A DNA stretch of 64,000 nucleotides from Doris montereyensis (Eukaryota; Mollusca; Gastropoda; Nudibranchia; Dorididae): positions 152,501 through 216,500 of the forward strand of contig JAXRKP010000435.1 in assembly GCA_037039925.1 (NCBI GenBank), written 5' to 3'. How positions within the stretch are numbered: position 1 is the stretch's first letter; every line of letters starts with the position of its first letter. The position numbers and the translations under genes were made by a program. The notes beneath the pieces were generated by a model. The model was not told where the DNA came from and did not search any database. It worked only from the letters and a program-made list of their open reading frames with translations. Positions 32,901 through 40,713 of the stretch are shown one piece after another.

Positions 32901-35004
32901 GGGACGACTAAAGTTAATTTGATAGAAGGAATGTTTGTGCAATGACAGGGCTAATAGCAACTTAATCAGCCTAGACGAGTCTATGGAATTAGTGAACACT
33001 TGGGAGAACCTGCTGAGTTTAGCCTCATAACACTTGTACTTTATCACAGTGGAACTAACATGTTATGATAATTATATAGTTTTGAGTGGAGCACCTGTTC
33101 CATCGATTCATTTTCAGAATAAATAATATACGGTAGTAGCAGTTTAAGAACGTGCCGTTTTTAACAGTGAATCTTACACTTCCTGCCAGATAACATGGCA
33201 TCCTGTTACACGATGTATGGCATAGGCAAAATGAACAATCGTCTAAGGGCATCATTGCTTAATATGCGTTATGAAAACAATTGAGATTAATTGTTGTCAA
33301 TGAAATCAAAGAAGCGTGTTCACCAATGTGGTGTTGGTGAATGAGAAACTTTCATTGATTTGTTGCGTGTTTGTCAGGTAGAAACGGGATGGCCATTGGT
33401 GTACATAAAGCTTTCTCCGCTTTCCAGCACGATTGTTTAATTTTATACTGCTACCACTGTAATCACAGCACCATATCATAACATAACGTACTCAGGTTTT
33501 TCTTCAGTAGCATCTTTGGCTTCCACACTGTCCTTCCCACCATGCATCACAAGTCTGCTAATGAGATCGTCTGCTGTTCGCGTCCAGTCTCCTGGCAAGG
33601 ACTTGGCAGCTTCCACAGCAGCTGTTTTTAGTTCACTTTCTTCTTCTCTCTTTTCTGCCTCTTTACTAGAAGACAAACGACGAGACAGAGATGATTAAAG
33701 TAAAGTATAAAGTACATACACAGTGTAAGTCAAATTTTGTGGTTAAAATAAAAAAGTTCCTTCAAGGCCATTACAGCACATAGAGCTGGAGCGTGTTCTG
33801 GTTTCAGGGCGCTAGTCTGACCCAGGTTTCTACTCCCAACTAGTGCTCATGCACATTCACACCTGAGTCAAGTGAAGAAAATATGTTTTAAATGTCTTTC
33901 CCAAGGAGCGCAACGTCCGACCTAGCTTTGTAAGAATTCAAACCCAGGACCACATGATCCCAAGTCCAGCAGCCTAACCACTCGGTCATTCATGCTTTTT
34001 TCTCTCATGGCAACATGAAGCAGTTTTGATACATCGTGTTAAATGTACACATAAAGGCATAGCAATTTCTCCTTATGATACAAGAGGCATGAAAAGAAAC
34101 GGTGTAATTGCCACATCTCTATGGATGACACACAACTCTGTTTCCCATGTCTACTCCACTTACTAATATCTTCAAATCTTAAACCGTCAGAGTCCCTGAC
34201 ACTTGAAGGGGAAGAAAAAAAAAGAAGAGCTAGCATAGTTCTGAAAAATGATACAAGTTTCAATCCATTAAGTAAAGGTAAAGATGGATAATCTGTATTC
34301 CGCACAAGTGCAGACTCACTTACTGTACATCATTTATCCCCCAGCAGGCCATTTCATGCAACGCCTTTCTCAACTTCCTGGTGACCATACAGTACAGCAG
34401 CCTGTTAAGCACTTCACACTATCACTCTGACAAGATTTTTCTCCACCTATAACAGGGTACGCATTCATACCTGAGTCAAGTGAAGAAAGCAAAGTAAAGT
34501 GTCTTTCCCAAGAGTACAACATTGTGAAAAAACTCACTTGGGCCACCATGCTTTTTTGAGACTAGTGTCACCGTGATTGTAATCACACAACACTACTGTT
34601 TTGCTGAAGAGAAAGCATTTTGAGTTACGTATCTACCTCATTATATTGTGCAATGGCAGTGATTTTTAAAAAGTATGATTCAAAATATCTGGCATTTCTC
34701 AGTTGTTTGCACTGAAAGTGCCCTGCAGTGAGTGAGATAGAGGGCAATCACAAGATTTATGACTAGAAAAAGACAATTTCTAAACATACGTGGTCAAAAC
34801 TCAGCGGAGAAAAAAAAAATGATGTTGGTAAAAAACGGTCAAACAGTAAAAATAAAATATTCGAAGGAGAATTCATTACCTAAGTTTTGACTTCTTCCTT
34901 GCTTTCACTTTTGCTTTTGCCGTTCCTGGTGTCTCTTCATCATTGTACTGTGATGCTGACACATGAAGACACTTGACAGTCTGCGACTGCCGACTGGTCG
35001 CCAT
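20715..35004 (-). CDS. MRPS31: MRPS31, mitochondrial small-subunit ribosomal protein mS31 (ten exons, span)
   Basis: Structural protein of the small subunit of the animal mitochondrial ribosome, encoded in the nucleus and imported. Identified from its conserved C-terminal half, which runs [64 protein letters not shown], in the order known for this family. Ten minus-strand exons (listed separately) with GT/AG borders give about 317 residues; the human protein, from memory, is about 395. The N-terminus [16 protein letters not shown] is basic and lacks acidic residues, as a mitochondrial presequence would. Exons 2 and 4 to 7 are only 31-43 nt. Codon phase matches at seven of the nine junctions; exon 2/3 and exon 8/9 are off by one. 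One-base slips inside exons 9 and 10 break the frame. Introns hold SINEs, MITEs and LINE pieces. Confidence 0.93.
21235..21300 (+). mobile_element. L2/CR1-like LINE 3' terminus
   Basis: AATGTAAAGCGCCATCGAGC, then GTGAATATCGGCGTAATATA and AATAATTCC, resemble the short 3' ends of L2-like LINEs and their SINEs (GTAAAGCGC...GCGCTATATAAATA). The sequence recurs at about 21905 and in the 53-bp array. Confidence 0.55.
21335..21470 (-). repeat. dispersed repeat G, copy 1
   Basis: The reverse complement matches 24565-24700 almost base for base: CAATAAGTGACAACTCC, AATAAAGACAGAACAAACAC, CCCTTCGTCAGACAACAAA, AATCTAGATCTAAG. The 'CTTCGTCAGAC ... AAACGTC' style recalls Penelope-like element ends, but this is weak. 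Confidence 0.75.
21471..21952. other. MRPS31 intron 9, unique part
   Basis: Unique AT-rich sequence, ending in a second L2-like terminus (GAAGGCGCCATTGAGCAGTT, about 21910) that leads into the 53-bp array. Confidence 0.4.
21953..22456. repeat. 53-bp minisatellite made of LINE 3' termini
   Basis: Unit near AACAGCGCTATATGACATGT, then AAATAATTCCTTTTCTTTTC and TTTGCAACAATGG, about ten copies. GCGCTATATGATATAAATAA is the terminus of the L2-like element just to the left. Confidence 0.9.
22480..22631 (-). CDS. MRPS31: MRPS31 exon 9
   Basis: Acceptor CTTGCTTTCAG, donor G|GTGGGT. Encodes an acidic run, [19 protein letters not shown], then GPLLE, and after a slip at the AAA run (22551-22553) [14 protein letters not shown] and YPINNEAG. 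Its last G joins GC of exon 10 to make the Gly of NNEAG, as the family requires. The first codon phase is off by one against exon 8 unless a later AG in the AAGAGGAGG start is used. Confidence 0.92.
22697..22950 (-). repeat. SINE family A, copy 4
   Basis: Tail variant TTTGATCTGATTTGATC, body, and a shortened head with CTTGAACCCACGACC. Lies in MRPS31 intron 8. Confidence 0.85.
22951..23335. other. MRPS31 intron 8, unique part
   Basis: AT-rich; GAAATGAATTGAAATGAATT is a small local repeat. No gene seen. Confidence 0.4.
23336..23595 (+). mobile_element. MITE family D, copy 2
   Basis: About 260 bases with terminal inverted repeats: left GAAGGGTCATTTCAATAGTG, then TGCCTAAGTC; right, as reverse complement, GAAGGGGTCAGTTCAGTAGT, then GTGCCTATGTC. 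No open frame. It matches copy 3 throughout. Confidence 0.85.
23808..24123 (-). repeat. SINE family A, copy 5, with target-site duplication
   Basis: Near full length from tail (TTTGATTTGATTTGATTTGA) to head. It is flanked by GTGATCCA at 23802-23809 and again at 24127-24134, an 8-bp target-site duplication that supports retroposition. Confidence 0.93.
24364..24433 (-). CDS. MRPS31: MRPS31 exon 8
   Basis: 70 nt; acceptor TTGTCTGCAAACAG, donor AAAG|GTAAGA. Encodes [19 protein letters not shown] then KRSK. The F(T)...NIFD-like core aligns with the same place in vertebrate mS31. The first base completes an Arg codon with exon 7. Confidence 0.88.
24565..24700 (+). repeat. dispersed repeat G, copy 2
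   Basis: Inverted relative to 21335-21470. Contains GTGACGTTTCGGGTATAACC, CTTCGTCAGACAACAAACGA and AATCTAGATCTAGATCTAAG. Confidence 0.75.
24724..25033 (-). repeat. SINE family A, copy 6, tail missing
   Basis: Begins inside the body (GGGGTTTTGGTAGGATTTG) and reaches the head. AGTTACT flanks both sides (about 24717 and 25034), so it may have inserted already truncated. Confidence 0.85.
25034..25372. other. MRPS31 intron 7, unique part
   Basis: AT-rich sequence with no gene or repeat recognised. Confidence 0.4.
25373..25841 (-). CDS. unrecognised coding segment inside MRPS31 intron 7, two frame slips
   Basis: I do not recognise the product. Three consecutive minus-strand frames join if one base is restored at each of two CCC runs (near 25727-25729 and 25513-25515), giving about 156 codons. 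The first starts after a 3' splice-like GGCTTTAG (AG at 25843-25842) and reads [18 protein letters not shown]. The second includes [18 protein letters not shown] and [18 protein letters not shown]. The third reads [20 protein letters not shown] and stops at 25375-25373. No signal peptide, clear membrane helix or known motif seen. It could be a terminal exon of a nested gene, a retrocopy or a mobile-element gene. It is unlikely to belong to MRPS31, whose exons 7 and 8 already join in phase across it. Confidence 0.55.
25842..26052. other. MRPS31 intron 7, unique part
   Basis: Unique AT-rich sequence upstream of the nested coding segment; no promoter recognised. Confidence 0.35.
26053..26320 (+). 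repeat. SINE family B, copy 5
   Basis: Head GCTGCCGGGCTTGGGATCAT with a good B box (GAGTTTGAATCC), then CAAAGCTAGGTCTAACATTG, ACAAGCACTAGCTTTGAG, and a tail with CTTAGCCTTGAAGGAA. Confidence 0.88.
26568..26610 (-). CDS. MRPS31: MRPS31 exon 7 (43-nt microexon)
   Basis: Acceptor TAAATCCTACAG, donor GAAG|GTGAGT. Encodes [13 protein letters not shown]. Both ends fit the phase of exons 6 and 8. Confidence 0.85.
26709..26790 (+). repeat. tRNA-like head in front of a LINE 3' end
   Basis: A-box-like TAGCTTGGCTGGTGGTGCGC and B-box GAGTTCGATTCC, about 50 bases apart. It is followed after about 80 bases by LINE ORF2-like coding, as in composite retroposons. Confidence 0.55.
26870..27360 (+). mobile_element. 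L2/CR1-like LINE 3' end
   Basis: The frame 26715-27107 contains [14 protein letters not shown] and [20 protein letters not shown], then [14 protein letters not shown]. This is the conserved C-terminal tail of L2/CR1/Rex-type ORF2 (LRS..., FSV..P..WN.LP, FK..LKTHL) in decayed form. A short 3' UTR ends in (ATTACT)n near 27345-27360. Confidence 0.75.
27552..27705 (+). repeat. repeat family E, copy 4
   Basis: (TTTG)n start, AAATTTACATCGTCCATCAT, ATCTCAGGGTGAATTAAGAG, and an end with ACCACCAACAGCC. Full-length copy. Confidence 0.82.
27706..28254. other. MRPS31 intron 6, unique part
   Basis: Holds TGGTCTTCGCCTAAGGGGCC (about 27889). A diverged inverted match, TTAGGCGAAAACCACTGTG, lies near 29257. 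No gene seen. Confidence 0.4.
28255..28594 (-). repeat. SINE family A, copy 7
   Basis: Full length, including head TTGGTTGAGAGGCCAACACC and a poly-G run inside the body (about 28457-28470). Confidence 0.92.
28595..28935. other. MRPS31 intron 6, unique part
   Basis: Unique sequence between oppositely oriented SINE A copies 7 and 8. Confidence 0.4.
28936..29210 (+). repeat. SINE family A, copy 8
   Basis: Plus orientation: head GGCAAAGTGTCGGCCTCTCA, B box GGATCGAGCC, and tail AAATCAAATCAAATC. Faces copy 7, so transcripts through both could pair. Confidence 0.92.
29353..29387 (-). CDS. MRPS31: MRPS31 exon 6 (35-nt microexon)
   Basis: Acceptor TTTCTCTCTCAAACAG, donor GAAG|GTAAAG. Encodes [11 protein letters not shown]. 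Phase fits both neighbours. Confidence 0.83.
29480..29720 (+). mobile_element. MITE family D, copy 3
   Basis: 241 bases, ends TTGAACGGGTCACTTCAATA and TGAACTGACCCCTTCAA (inverted). Internal TATAGACTTTGGCACTGTCG and TTTTTTCAGGAAGCATGAT are shared with copy 2. Confidence 0.87.
30038..30068 (-). CDS. MRPS31: MRPS31 exon 5 (31-nt microexon)
   Basis: Acceptor TTTTGTTTTTACAG, donor AAAG|GTATGC. Encodes FERNKDQMQ, with split codons at both ends that fit exons 4 and 6. Confidence 0.83.
30069..30489. other. MRPS31 intron 4, unique part
   Basis: An AT-rich plus-strand frame of 123 codons (30090-30461) has no coding character. Confidence 0.4.
30490..30625 (+). repeat. repeat family E, copy 5
   Basis: GAAATTTACCCGTCCACTAT, ACCTCAGGATGAATTAAAAG, and an end with ACACCCGCCAACCGCCCGC. 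Confidence 0.82.
30808..31192. repeat. about 77-bp minisatellite, 5 copies
   Basis: Unit near GGTTTTACTTCAAAGAAACA, then AACGTATGTCTTTCTAACCC, then ATCGAAAACATATTAAAAGA and TTGCATATGGGCGGACA. The ATATGGGCGGACAGGTTTT part resembles an inverted family E end. Confidence 0.92.
31637..31668 (-). CDS. MRPS31: MRPS31 exon 4 (32-nt microexon)
   Basis: Acceptor CCACTTTTTCAG, donor AGAG|GTAAGA. Encodes [10 protein letters not shown]. Phase fits exons 3 and 5. The corresponding human stretch (SNIISDMKVAR, recalled) is similar. Confidence 0.85.
31690..32200 (-). mobile_element. L2/CR1-like LINE 3' end with (ATT)n tail
   Basis: Minus strand: [15 protein letters not shown], a PLI-L-LE-type stretch, and [16 protein letters not shown], matching the ORF2 C-terminus of L2/CR1-type LINEs. 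It is followed by ATGGCGCTTTGAGCTCATGA and an (ATT)n tail (AAT triplets on plus, 31697-31790). Broken by several stops. The tail ends only about 20 bases from MRPS31 exon 4. Confidence 0.8.
32205..32338 (+). repeat. repeat family E, copy 6
   Basis: (TTTG)n start, GGTGATCTCAGGGTGAATTA, AGAAGTAGGACCTACCAGTA, and end GCGCCTGCCAACCACCC. Confidence 0.83.
32339..33491. other. MRPS31 intron 3, unique part
   Basis: About 1.1 kb of AT-rich unique DNA, including a short TG-rich stretch near 32765-32800. Minus-strand frames near 32811-33255 look non-coding. Confidence 0.4.
33492..33665 (-). CDS. MRPS31: MRPS31 exon 3
   Basis: 174 nt; acceptor TCGTTTGTCTTCTAG, donor CCTGA|GTACGT. Encodes a Glu/Lys-rich start ([13 protein letters not shown]), then [20 protein letters not shown] and [20 protein letters not shown]. 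This is like the helical ASAVADSLP...LLSQL region recalled for vertebrate mS31. Its end fits exon 4; its start is one base out of phase with exon 2 unless the AG at TAAAG is used. Confidence 0.88.
33752..33998 (-). repeat. SINE family B, copy 6
   Basis: Full length in reverse: tail CCTTCAAGGCCATTACAGCA, central CACACCTGAGTCAAGTGAAG, head with CCTAACCACTCGGTCATTCA. Lies in MRPS31 intron 2. Confidence 0.92.
34164..34201 (-). CDS. MRPS31: MRPS31 exon 2 (38-nt microexon)
   Basis: Acceptor TTCTTCCCCTTCAAG, donor ATTA|GTAAGT. Encodes [12 protein letters not shown]; its first base completes a Ser codon with exon 1. Confidence 0.75.
34272..34608 (-). repeat. SINE family C, copy 2, partly B-like
   Basis: C-type tail (TTATCCCCCAGCAGGCCATT) and C-type head remnant (GTGATTGTAATCACACAACA). 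The stretch AAAGTGTCTTTCCCAAGAGT between them is like family B, so the copy may be a mosaic. Confidence 0.8.
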
Positions 35005-35025
35005 GGAAACTTAGATACAGACGGC
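34880..35025 (-). CDS. MRPS31: MRPS31 exon 1 of the coding part (ATG at 35004)
   Basis: The ATG at 35004-35002 sits in TTTCCATGG with an in-frame TAA 15 bases upstream, which fixes it as the start. Encodes [20 protein letters not shown], then a basic run [12 protein letters not shown]; donor TTAG|GTAATG. GGTTCTGTTCACAG ending at 35026 is a good acceptor, so a further 5' untranslated exon probably lies upstream. Confidence 0.83.
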
Positions 35026-35611
35026 CTGTGAACAGAACCAATAAGTGTACACAAGATTTATAGAAGAATCAAATTTTGTTTGTAGAACTAGAAATAGAAC
35101 TTAAGAATCTATAAAGGGTGGTGACCCAAACTTGGTGGCTATCTAAACTATCACCATTCCTGAGCCCCATCCTAGGTAAGGCTAGGTCCCTTCGGCAGCT
35201 CATCCCACGAAAATTACACCATGTGCCCGACTATGGGAGTCCTTCCGGCTGTGATGCATAGACACGCAAACTAGATCAAGATCTCAATCTAGACTCAAGG
35301 TACCAGCTATCGAACAATAGTTAATAAGATCTACTGAAAACACTGATCTAGACGGATCTCTATCCATATCCTGTTTAATCCCATTCAAGAACATTGTGTA
35401 TTATATTGTCATCTTTTTTTTGCAATAGGTTGGGTGATGAAATGTGTGGGACACGTAGTTGTAGCTCAGCAAACTAATATTTTTGCAAGTCCTGAATCCA
35501 TCGTACAGTCTAGGTTGATGTCATATGATATCGTAGTCTAGGATGATGTCAGGTGATATCGTAAGAAGGCCTACTTTTATAGCAACCCATTTTTTACAAT
35601 GTTTTAAAACT
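35026..35611. other. upstream region of MRPS31
   Basis: Likely 5' intron and promoter DNA. It contains AGCCGGAAGG (minus strand, about 35241-35250), which resembles an ETS/NRF-2 site of the kind common in nuclear mitochondrial genes. No TATA box placed. Confidence 0.35.
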
Positions 35612-36095
35612 CAAGAAGAGCGCCAGCCCTTTATTTAGGGCGTGTTACGGTTGGCCTGGGAGCGCAGCGTCCCTAAATTTAGAGCCGACGACATTGGCAT
35701 GGGAAGCGTGCAGGCCCTATATTTAGGGTCAGACATATAAGCTTCTTGAATGCAAATTTCCACACATGCCTTATATGGTTTATGACAAAGTTTGACCTTT
35801 GACTTCATAATTAAACAACAACCAATGAGATAACAATTTATTTTAAGCTCGTAGCTTTTCCGGTGGCCTCGCTATCATTCGTCAAAGTGACGCTTTCCCA
35901 GTCAACACACTTCGTGCAAGCTTAACCCAAGGAGAGCTCGCGGTGTTACCTGAAGTGGCCTTCTTACAGTGAGGGGTTGCCTCAACCATTTGCATGAAAA
36001 AATTAGATTTCGTTTGAACAAAGAGGTCAGATTTACAGCGCTTCTCAGGCCAACCATAACACGCCCTAAATCCAGGGCCAGCGCTTTTCTTAGGC
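35612..36095. mobile_element. inverted-repeat element F (MITE-like, about 480 bp)
   Basis: Ends of about 50 bases are inverted: left AAGAAGAGCGCCAGCCCTTT, then GGGCGTGTTACGGTTGGCCT; right, reverse-complemented, AAGAAAAGCGCTGGCCCTGG, then GGGCGTGTTATGGTTGGCCT. No long open frame and no clear target duplication. Confidence 0.75.
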
Positions 36096-37061
36096 TAACA
36101 CTTTGAAAAGCGACTCGCTCAGCCAGCGCAATGGCTGCCACACTCTAGTTGGCTCGCTGACAGTCATCGTCACGGCGTGAAACTGTCCACAAAGTTTTAG
36201 GAGTTTACGGGGAAGTGTGACTTCTGACCAGACCATCACCAATCTATTGAATTCAGCCACATGGCCATCATTTGGTCTCACCCAAGCCAAACTAGGATGA
36301 TTCCATTCTATTTCAATTTAGTAGGAGACAACAAGACAAATAATAATTACTGTATTTGTACAAACACACATTCTTATTACCAGCTCAATCACGCACACTC
36401 TCAAAACAGACCAGCTCACATTTACACCTCTCTAGTGATGGACTTGTCCCAGTAGGATTATTCCATTTTACAAAGGGGTGACCAATAAATGAAAGTTGGC
36501 CTACTACAGCTGTTAGTATTGTTACTACCAGTTGTCCATGGCAAAGATAATTATGGACATACCCCTTTTGAAATAGACTCAATTAAAGGCATTTTGGAGT
36601 AAGCTAATAGACTGAACGCGTCCTCGTTCCTGTTTACTAAATGGTTAACCAATCAGAAAGCATTGTTTTAAAAAGAGGATGAGTGTAAGACAGTAAGAGG
36701 GCAGAAAGAAGGAGGAATATTCAGGCCTCTCCTGACCCGTCCTTCCTTCCCGGCAAATGACGGGCATCGCGCTGAGAGGTTTGTAATAGGCAAACGGGAA
36801 ATCCTGGGCGTAGCACTGAAGAGAGTACTGTAACAAACCGGCATTTACCGGTCATAGCCTTACCAGGTTAAGTTGATTACATGGCTATCGCTGCTTTTGT
36901 TAAGTCTTTAGTTTAAGTTTCTTTTGTTGCAATAACATCTCAATATAATGTGAATTCTGATTCTTTCAACTTTCAGAAAATACATGTTTAATAGGTCTTT
37001 TATCACCTGTAAACGTGAAATCATTGTTCAAATTAAGTCACAATCCTAGCGTCACCCCTTG
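36096..37061. other. unannotated unique sequence
   Basis: No gene seen. CAGTAGGATTATTCCATTTT and a similar GGATGATTCCATTCTATTTC (about 36296) hint at a small duplication. Confidence 0.35.
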
Positions 37062-37155
37062 CATACTCAGTTTTTCCTGCAAATGGCTGGGACAACCCCT
37101 CACTGTAACAAGATCACTTCTGGTAACACCGCAAGCACATCTTGAGTTCATGTTA
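37062..37155 (-). repeat. second copy of part of element F
   Basis: The reverse complement of GGACAACCCCTCACTGTAAC and TTCTGGTAACACCGCAAG matches 35938-35985 inside element F (GGTGTTACCTGAAGTGGCC, TTACAGTGAGGGGTTGCC). Confidence 0.7.
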
Positions 37156-38050
37156 ACTAGAGAGATTTACTGTTATGTTTGTTGATTTAGATAGAAAGAG
37201 GCACTTTGCTAAAAACAATTCTACTCTGTGGGATGTCTGATATATTTATATCTAAAGATGGTTTGATGAAATGTGATATATATATTATTCATTTCTCATT
37301 GAATTCTACTCAATAGCGATAAACAAATCCCAGTATGGCACTCATCTCATCCAATGACTTTATCTTTATCAGTATTGTGTACATGCCATATCGTCCGATC
37401 CTGGAGTGGAGTGGTCGGTGGTGAGAAAGTATACAAGAACTGCTATGCAATAGCTAGTGCCTTCACTTTAGATTCAGTCTCTAAGCTAGAGCATACTAGA
37501 TCTGGTAGCTCTATAAATCTATATCATCTAGATCTAGATAATAATTTATATTAGAATAAGAATTTAGATATAGATCTAGATCTGGATCTAATTTAGATCT
37601 AGATATATCTAGAGCTCTAGATTCTAAACTTAAGTCAACATAATATATGCTTTTGTCGTTTATTATTTCTGATTTTATTTACCATCCACATTGCAAAAAT
37701 TGCTTTGCAGCAACCTGGATTCTTCTCTGTCGGCACGTCACTCCAAGTAATGATCGGGACAACATTATGATGCTAAAACCGTAACAACAGTCAACCTGAA
37801 GGACGTCTTCACCTACTTTCGTTTTCGTAACGAGTAACGAGTATGCCAATGCCCAATAGTGAATGCTCGATTATAATCTAAACGCAAAAAAATGTATTTT
37901 AATACTCGATTATCTCGACATATATATAAACCTTTTCATTTCCTATCCGATTATATCGTGTCGAATTAGAATCACAGAAAAATTCAATGATACATGTATC
38001 GAAATAAATTTTGAAAGCAGAAGATAAGAAAATCTACTTAGGTGTTGTCC
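37156..38050. other. AT-rich sequence with TAGATC palindromes
   Basis: Clustered CTAGATCTAGAT motifs at about 37495-37625 form many short palindromes. No gene seen. Confidence 0.4.
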
Positions 38051-38053
38051 TAC

Positions 38054-38112
38054 AGCTTGGGTGGGAGAGGGGGAGAGGGGGGGAGAGGGGGGGGGGGGGG
38101 GGAGGGAGGGGT
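38054..38112. repeat. G-rich tract, (GGGGGA)n
   Basis: G runs of four to fifteen or more on the plus strand, separated by A. Potential G-quadruplex DNA. Confidence 0.85.
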
Positions 38113-38618
38113 CAGTAGGGGAGCCTCCTGATTCATATCAATATCTGTGGCGGGGGGTCCCAATTAATTTCTTGTAGTCATATACCGTGTACCAACAGAA
38201 ATTAAGGCAATGCTACATTGAAATATAGATTGAACACATAACAGGCACTTGTACACACACACATATTATTACTATAAATGCATTCCTGCATTTACGGATT
38301 TTAAGTAACGTCTTGCTATCTTTATCTATTGTTGCGGTATTGTTCTTGTTTTGTGTGTTTGTTTGTTCTTGTTGTTCTCTGTTGCTGTCGGTGCTTTCGT
38401 TCTATTTTCTTCTTTTTTTTCCTTTGCAATGTGGTGGAAAGTGAAATTATATCATTTCTAGCACCTACATTCTCATTTCTGAAACTACGACAGTTTGTGA
38501 TAAATGTTGGTGAGCTGTTGTTGTTTTGTTTTTGTTTTGTTTTGCTTTTTTGTTTATTTGTTTTGTAATGGGCAAACCTGGCTTTCTCGTGACACCCCCC
38601 TCCCTCCCTCCTCCCCAG
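38113..38618. other. unannotated sequence, T/G-rich in part
   Basis: TTGTTTTGTTTTTGTTT-type low complexity near 38520-38570. No gene seen. Confidence 0.4.
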
Positions 38619-38932
38619 GGACACTTGGTGGCCCACAGGTAAGGTGTCGGCCTGCCTCTCAACCAAAAAGTTATGGGTTCATGCTCAACAGGTCGAAAGT
38701 TTTCTTTAGAGTAAAGCCCCGCCCTACCTTGTACAGGTAGGTGGATCGACATCTAGTCACATCGAAGACGGGTGATAAGAAAGATGTCCCATTTGGTTTC
38801 ACGAGATTTTGTGCATAGTAGAGATCCCTTGGCTGTTTACAGGGCAGTCTAAGCAAAACTTTAAAAAAACCCCACTAACAAACCTCGAGATCACCTTAGC
38901 TGTGGATGTGGGTAAATTAAAATCAAATAAAA
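38619..38932 (+). repeat. SINE family A, copy 9
   Basis: Head GGTAAGGTGTCGGCCTGCCT, body GGCTGTTTACAGGGCAGTC, diverged tail AAATTAAAATCAAAT. Confidence 0.9.
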
Positions 38933-39450
38933 TGAAACAGTAAGGCCTACTCCATACCCTTCCCCCTTTATTTTGTTGTTGTTATTTGTTATCGCTGGGT
39001 TATTGTTTTTTTGTTGGGTTTGTTTTTCCCTTTTTCTGAACGTGTCAAATCATCGGTGCAAACGGAAACAGTTCCTATGCCTATTTTCATATCGGTGGTC
39101 AGCCGGGCGATTGAACTCTTACTCAATTCTTTATTCGAAGGTAATTTTTAGTAAATACTTTGATACAAGACCTGCGCATTCCTGGTAATTAAACTGACTG
39201 ACTAATAATGTAGGAGTTATGTTGTAATGGGGAGTCATAGCAAGGAATAAAGCAAAAACAAAACAACAAGAGCTCAACAACATTTATGACAAACTGTCTT
39301 ACTTAATGAAATGAGAACGTTATTTCAAGTAGGTGCCACATATGATGTAAGCTCCCTTTCCCCCATTGCAAGGGGGAAAAAGAAGGAAAACAAAACGAAC
39401 ACATCGTTAGCAACAAAGAACAACCAGAACAAATACAAACAAACAAACAT
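38933..39450. other. unannotated sequence
   Basis: No gene or known repeat seen; A/C-rich toward the (TTC)n tract. Confidence 0.35.
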
Positions 39451-40078
39451 ATGTCTTCTTCTTCTTCTTCTTCTTCTTCTTCTTCTTCTTCTTCTTCTTC
39501 TTCTTCTTCTTCTTCTTCTTCTTCTTCTTCTTCTTCTTCTTCTTCTTCTTCTTCTTCTTCTTCTTCTTCTTCTTCTTCTTCTTCTTCTTCTTCTTCTTCT
39601 TCTTCTTCTTCTTCTTCTTCTTCTTTTTCTTCTTCTTCTTCTTCTTCTTCTTCTTCTTCTTCTTCTTCTTCTTCTTCTTCTTCTTCTTCTTCTTCTTCTT
39701 CTTCTTCTTCTTCTTCTTCTTCTTCTTCTTCTTCTTCTTCTTCTTCTTCTTCTTCTTCTTCTTCTTCTTTTTCTTCTTCTTCTTCTTCTTTTCTTCTTCT
39801 TCTTCTTCTTCCTTCCTTCTTCTTCTTCTTCCTTCTTCTTCTTCTTCTTCTTCTTCTTCTTCTTCTTCTTCTTCTTTCTTCTTCTTCTTCTTCTTCTTCT
39901 TCTTCTTCTTCTTCTTCTTCTTCTTCTTCTTCTTCTTCTTCTTCTTCTTCTTCTTCTTCTTCTTCTTCTTCTTCTTCTTCTTCTTCTTCTTCTTCTTCTT
40001 CTTCTTCTTCTTCTTCTTCTTCTTCTTCTTCTTCTTCTTCTTCTTCTTCTTCTTCTTCTTCTTCTTCTTCTTCTTCTT

Positions 40079-40108
<30 letters not shown>
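39451..40108. repeat. (TTC)n microsatellite, about 660 bp
   Basis: Almost pure TTC/CTT triplets. A single interruption cluster (CTTCCTTCC, TTTTC) at 39768-39880. All long frames here (poly-Leu, poly-Ser, poly-Arg) are artefacts. Confidence 0.97.
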
Positions 40109-40109
<1 letters not shown>

Positions 40110-40139
40110 GGTCTGTTTTAGTAAGCAACTAGTCATACA

Positions 40140-40358
40140 ATATCATTTCAAGTGAAAGTAAACAGGTACATAAATAGGAATTATGTAAATAGATACATGA
40201 ATGAATAAATAAGTAAATAAAAATATAAATAGATAGATAAACAAGTCAATACAAAACAAACAACTAAATAAATAAATAAATGAACAAAGCAATAAATAAA
40301 TGAATAGATAAATAAATAAATAAATATACAAATAAATAAATAAATAAATCAATACACA
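40140..40358. repeat. (AAAT)n degenerate microsatellite
   Basis: AATA/AAAT tetramers with GATA-like and CAAAC interruptions. Ends against gene 4 exon 1. Confidence 0.85.
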
Positions 40359-40371
40359 GACTGGATGAAAG

Positions 40372-40551
40372 ATGGTGGTGGAACGAGACCTCAAACGAAG
40401 TCTGCTCTTCCTGGCGCGAGATCGTGCGCAGGCCAACCAACGAGTGTACGTTCACCAACCGGTTGCGCTCATGGAACAAAATCGGCGGAAGGCCGCCGAA
40501 AAACGCTACAACGGCATCATTACTGCCAGACACAAAATGAACGCCATTCAG
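40372..40551 (+). CDS. gene 4 exon 1, unrecognised protein
   Basis: ATG at 40372 (AAG ATG G context) with an in-frame TGA six bases upstream, so it is a plausible start. Sixty codons in phase 0 end at ATTCAG|GTAGGT, a strong donor. The product is basic and probably helical: ERDLKRSLLFLARDRAQANQ, then EQNRRKAAEKRYNGIITARH. I do not recognise it. A neat exon border and balanced codon use, unlike the surrounding microsatellite, support real coding. Confidence 0.7.
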
Positions 40552-40713
40552 GTAGGTGCTCAGTTGAGTAATATATTATTACGTTAGAGCGTAAATGTTA
40601 TCACTGGTTTTGTATCAAATAAAGACAGTGGAATCTTTTCTTCTTCTTTTTTTAACGATAGCATAACATTCCCTGATCTTTCTTGTAGAATTTTTTATTT
40701 ATTTTTTTTATTT

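Noticed and set aside
39311..40132. Frames of 219-273 codons (poly-Leu, poly-Ser, poly-Arg)
   Set aside because: Direct translation of the (TTC)n tract; no border, no codon variety.
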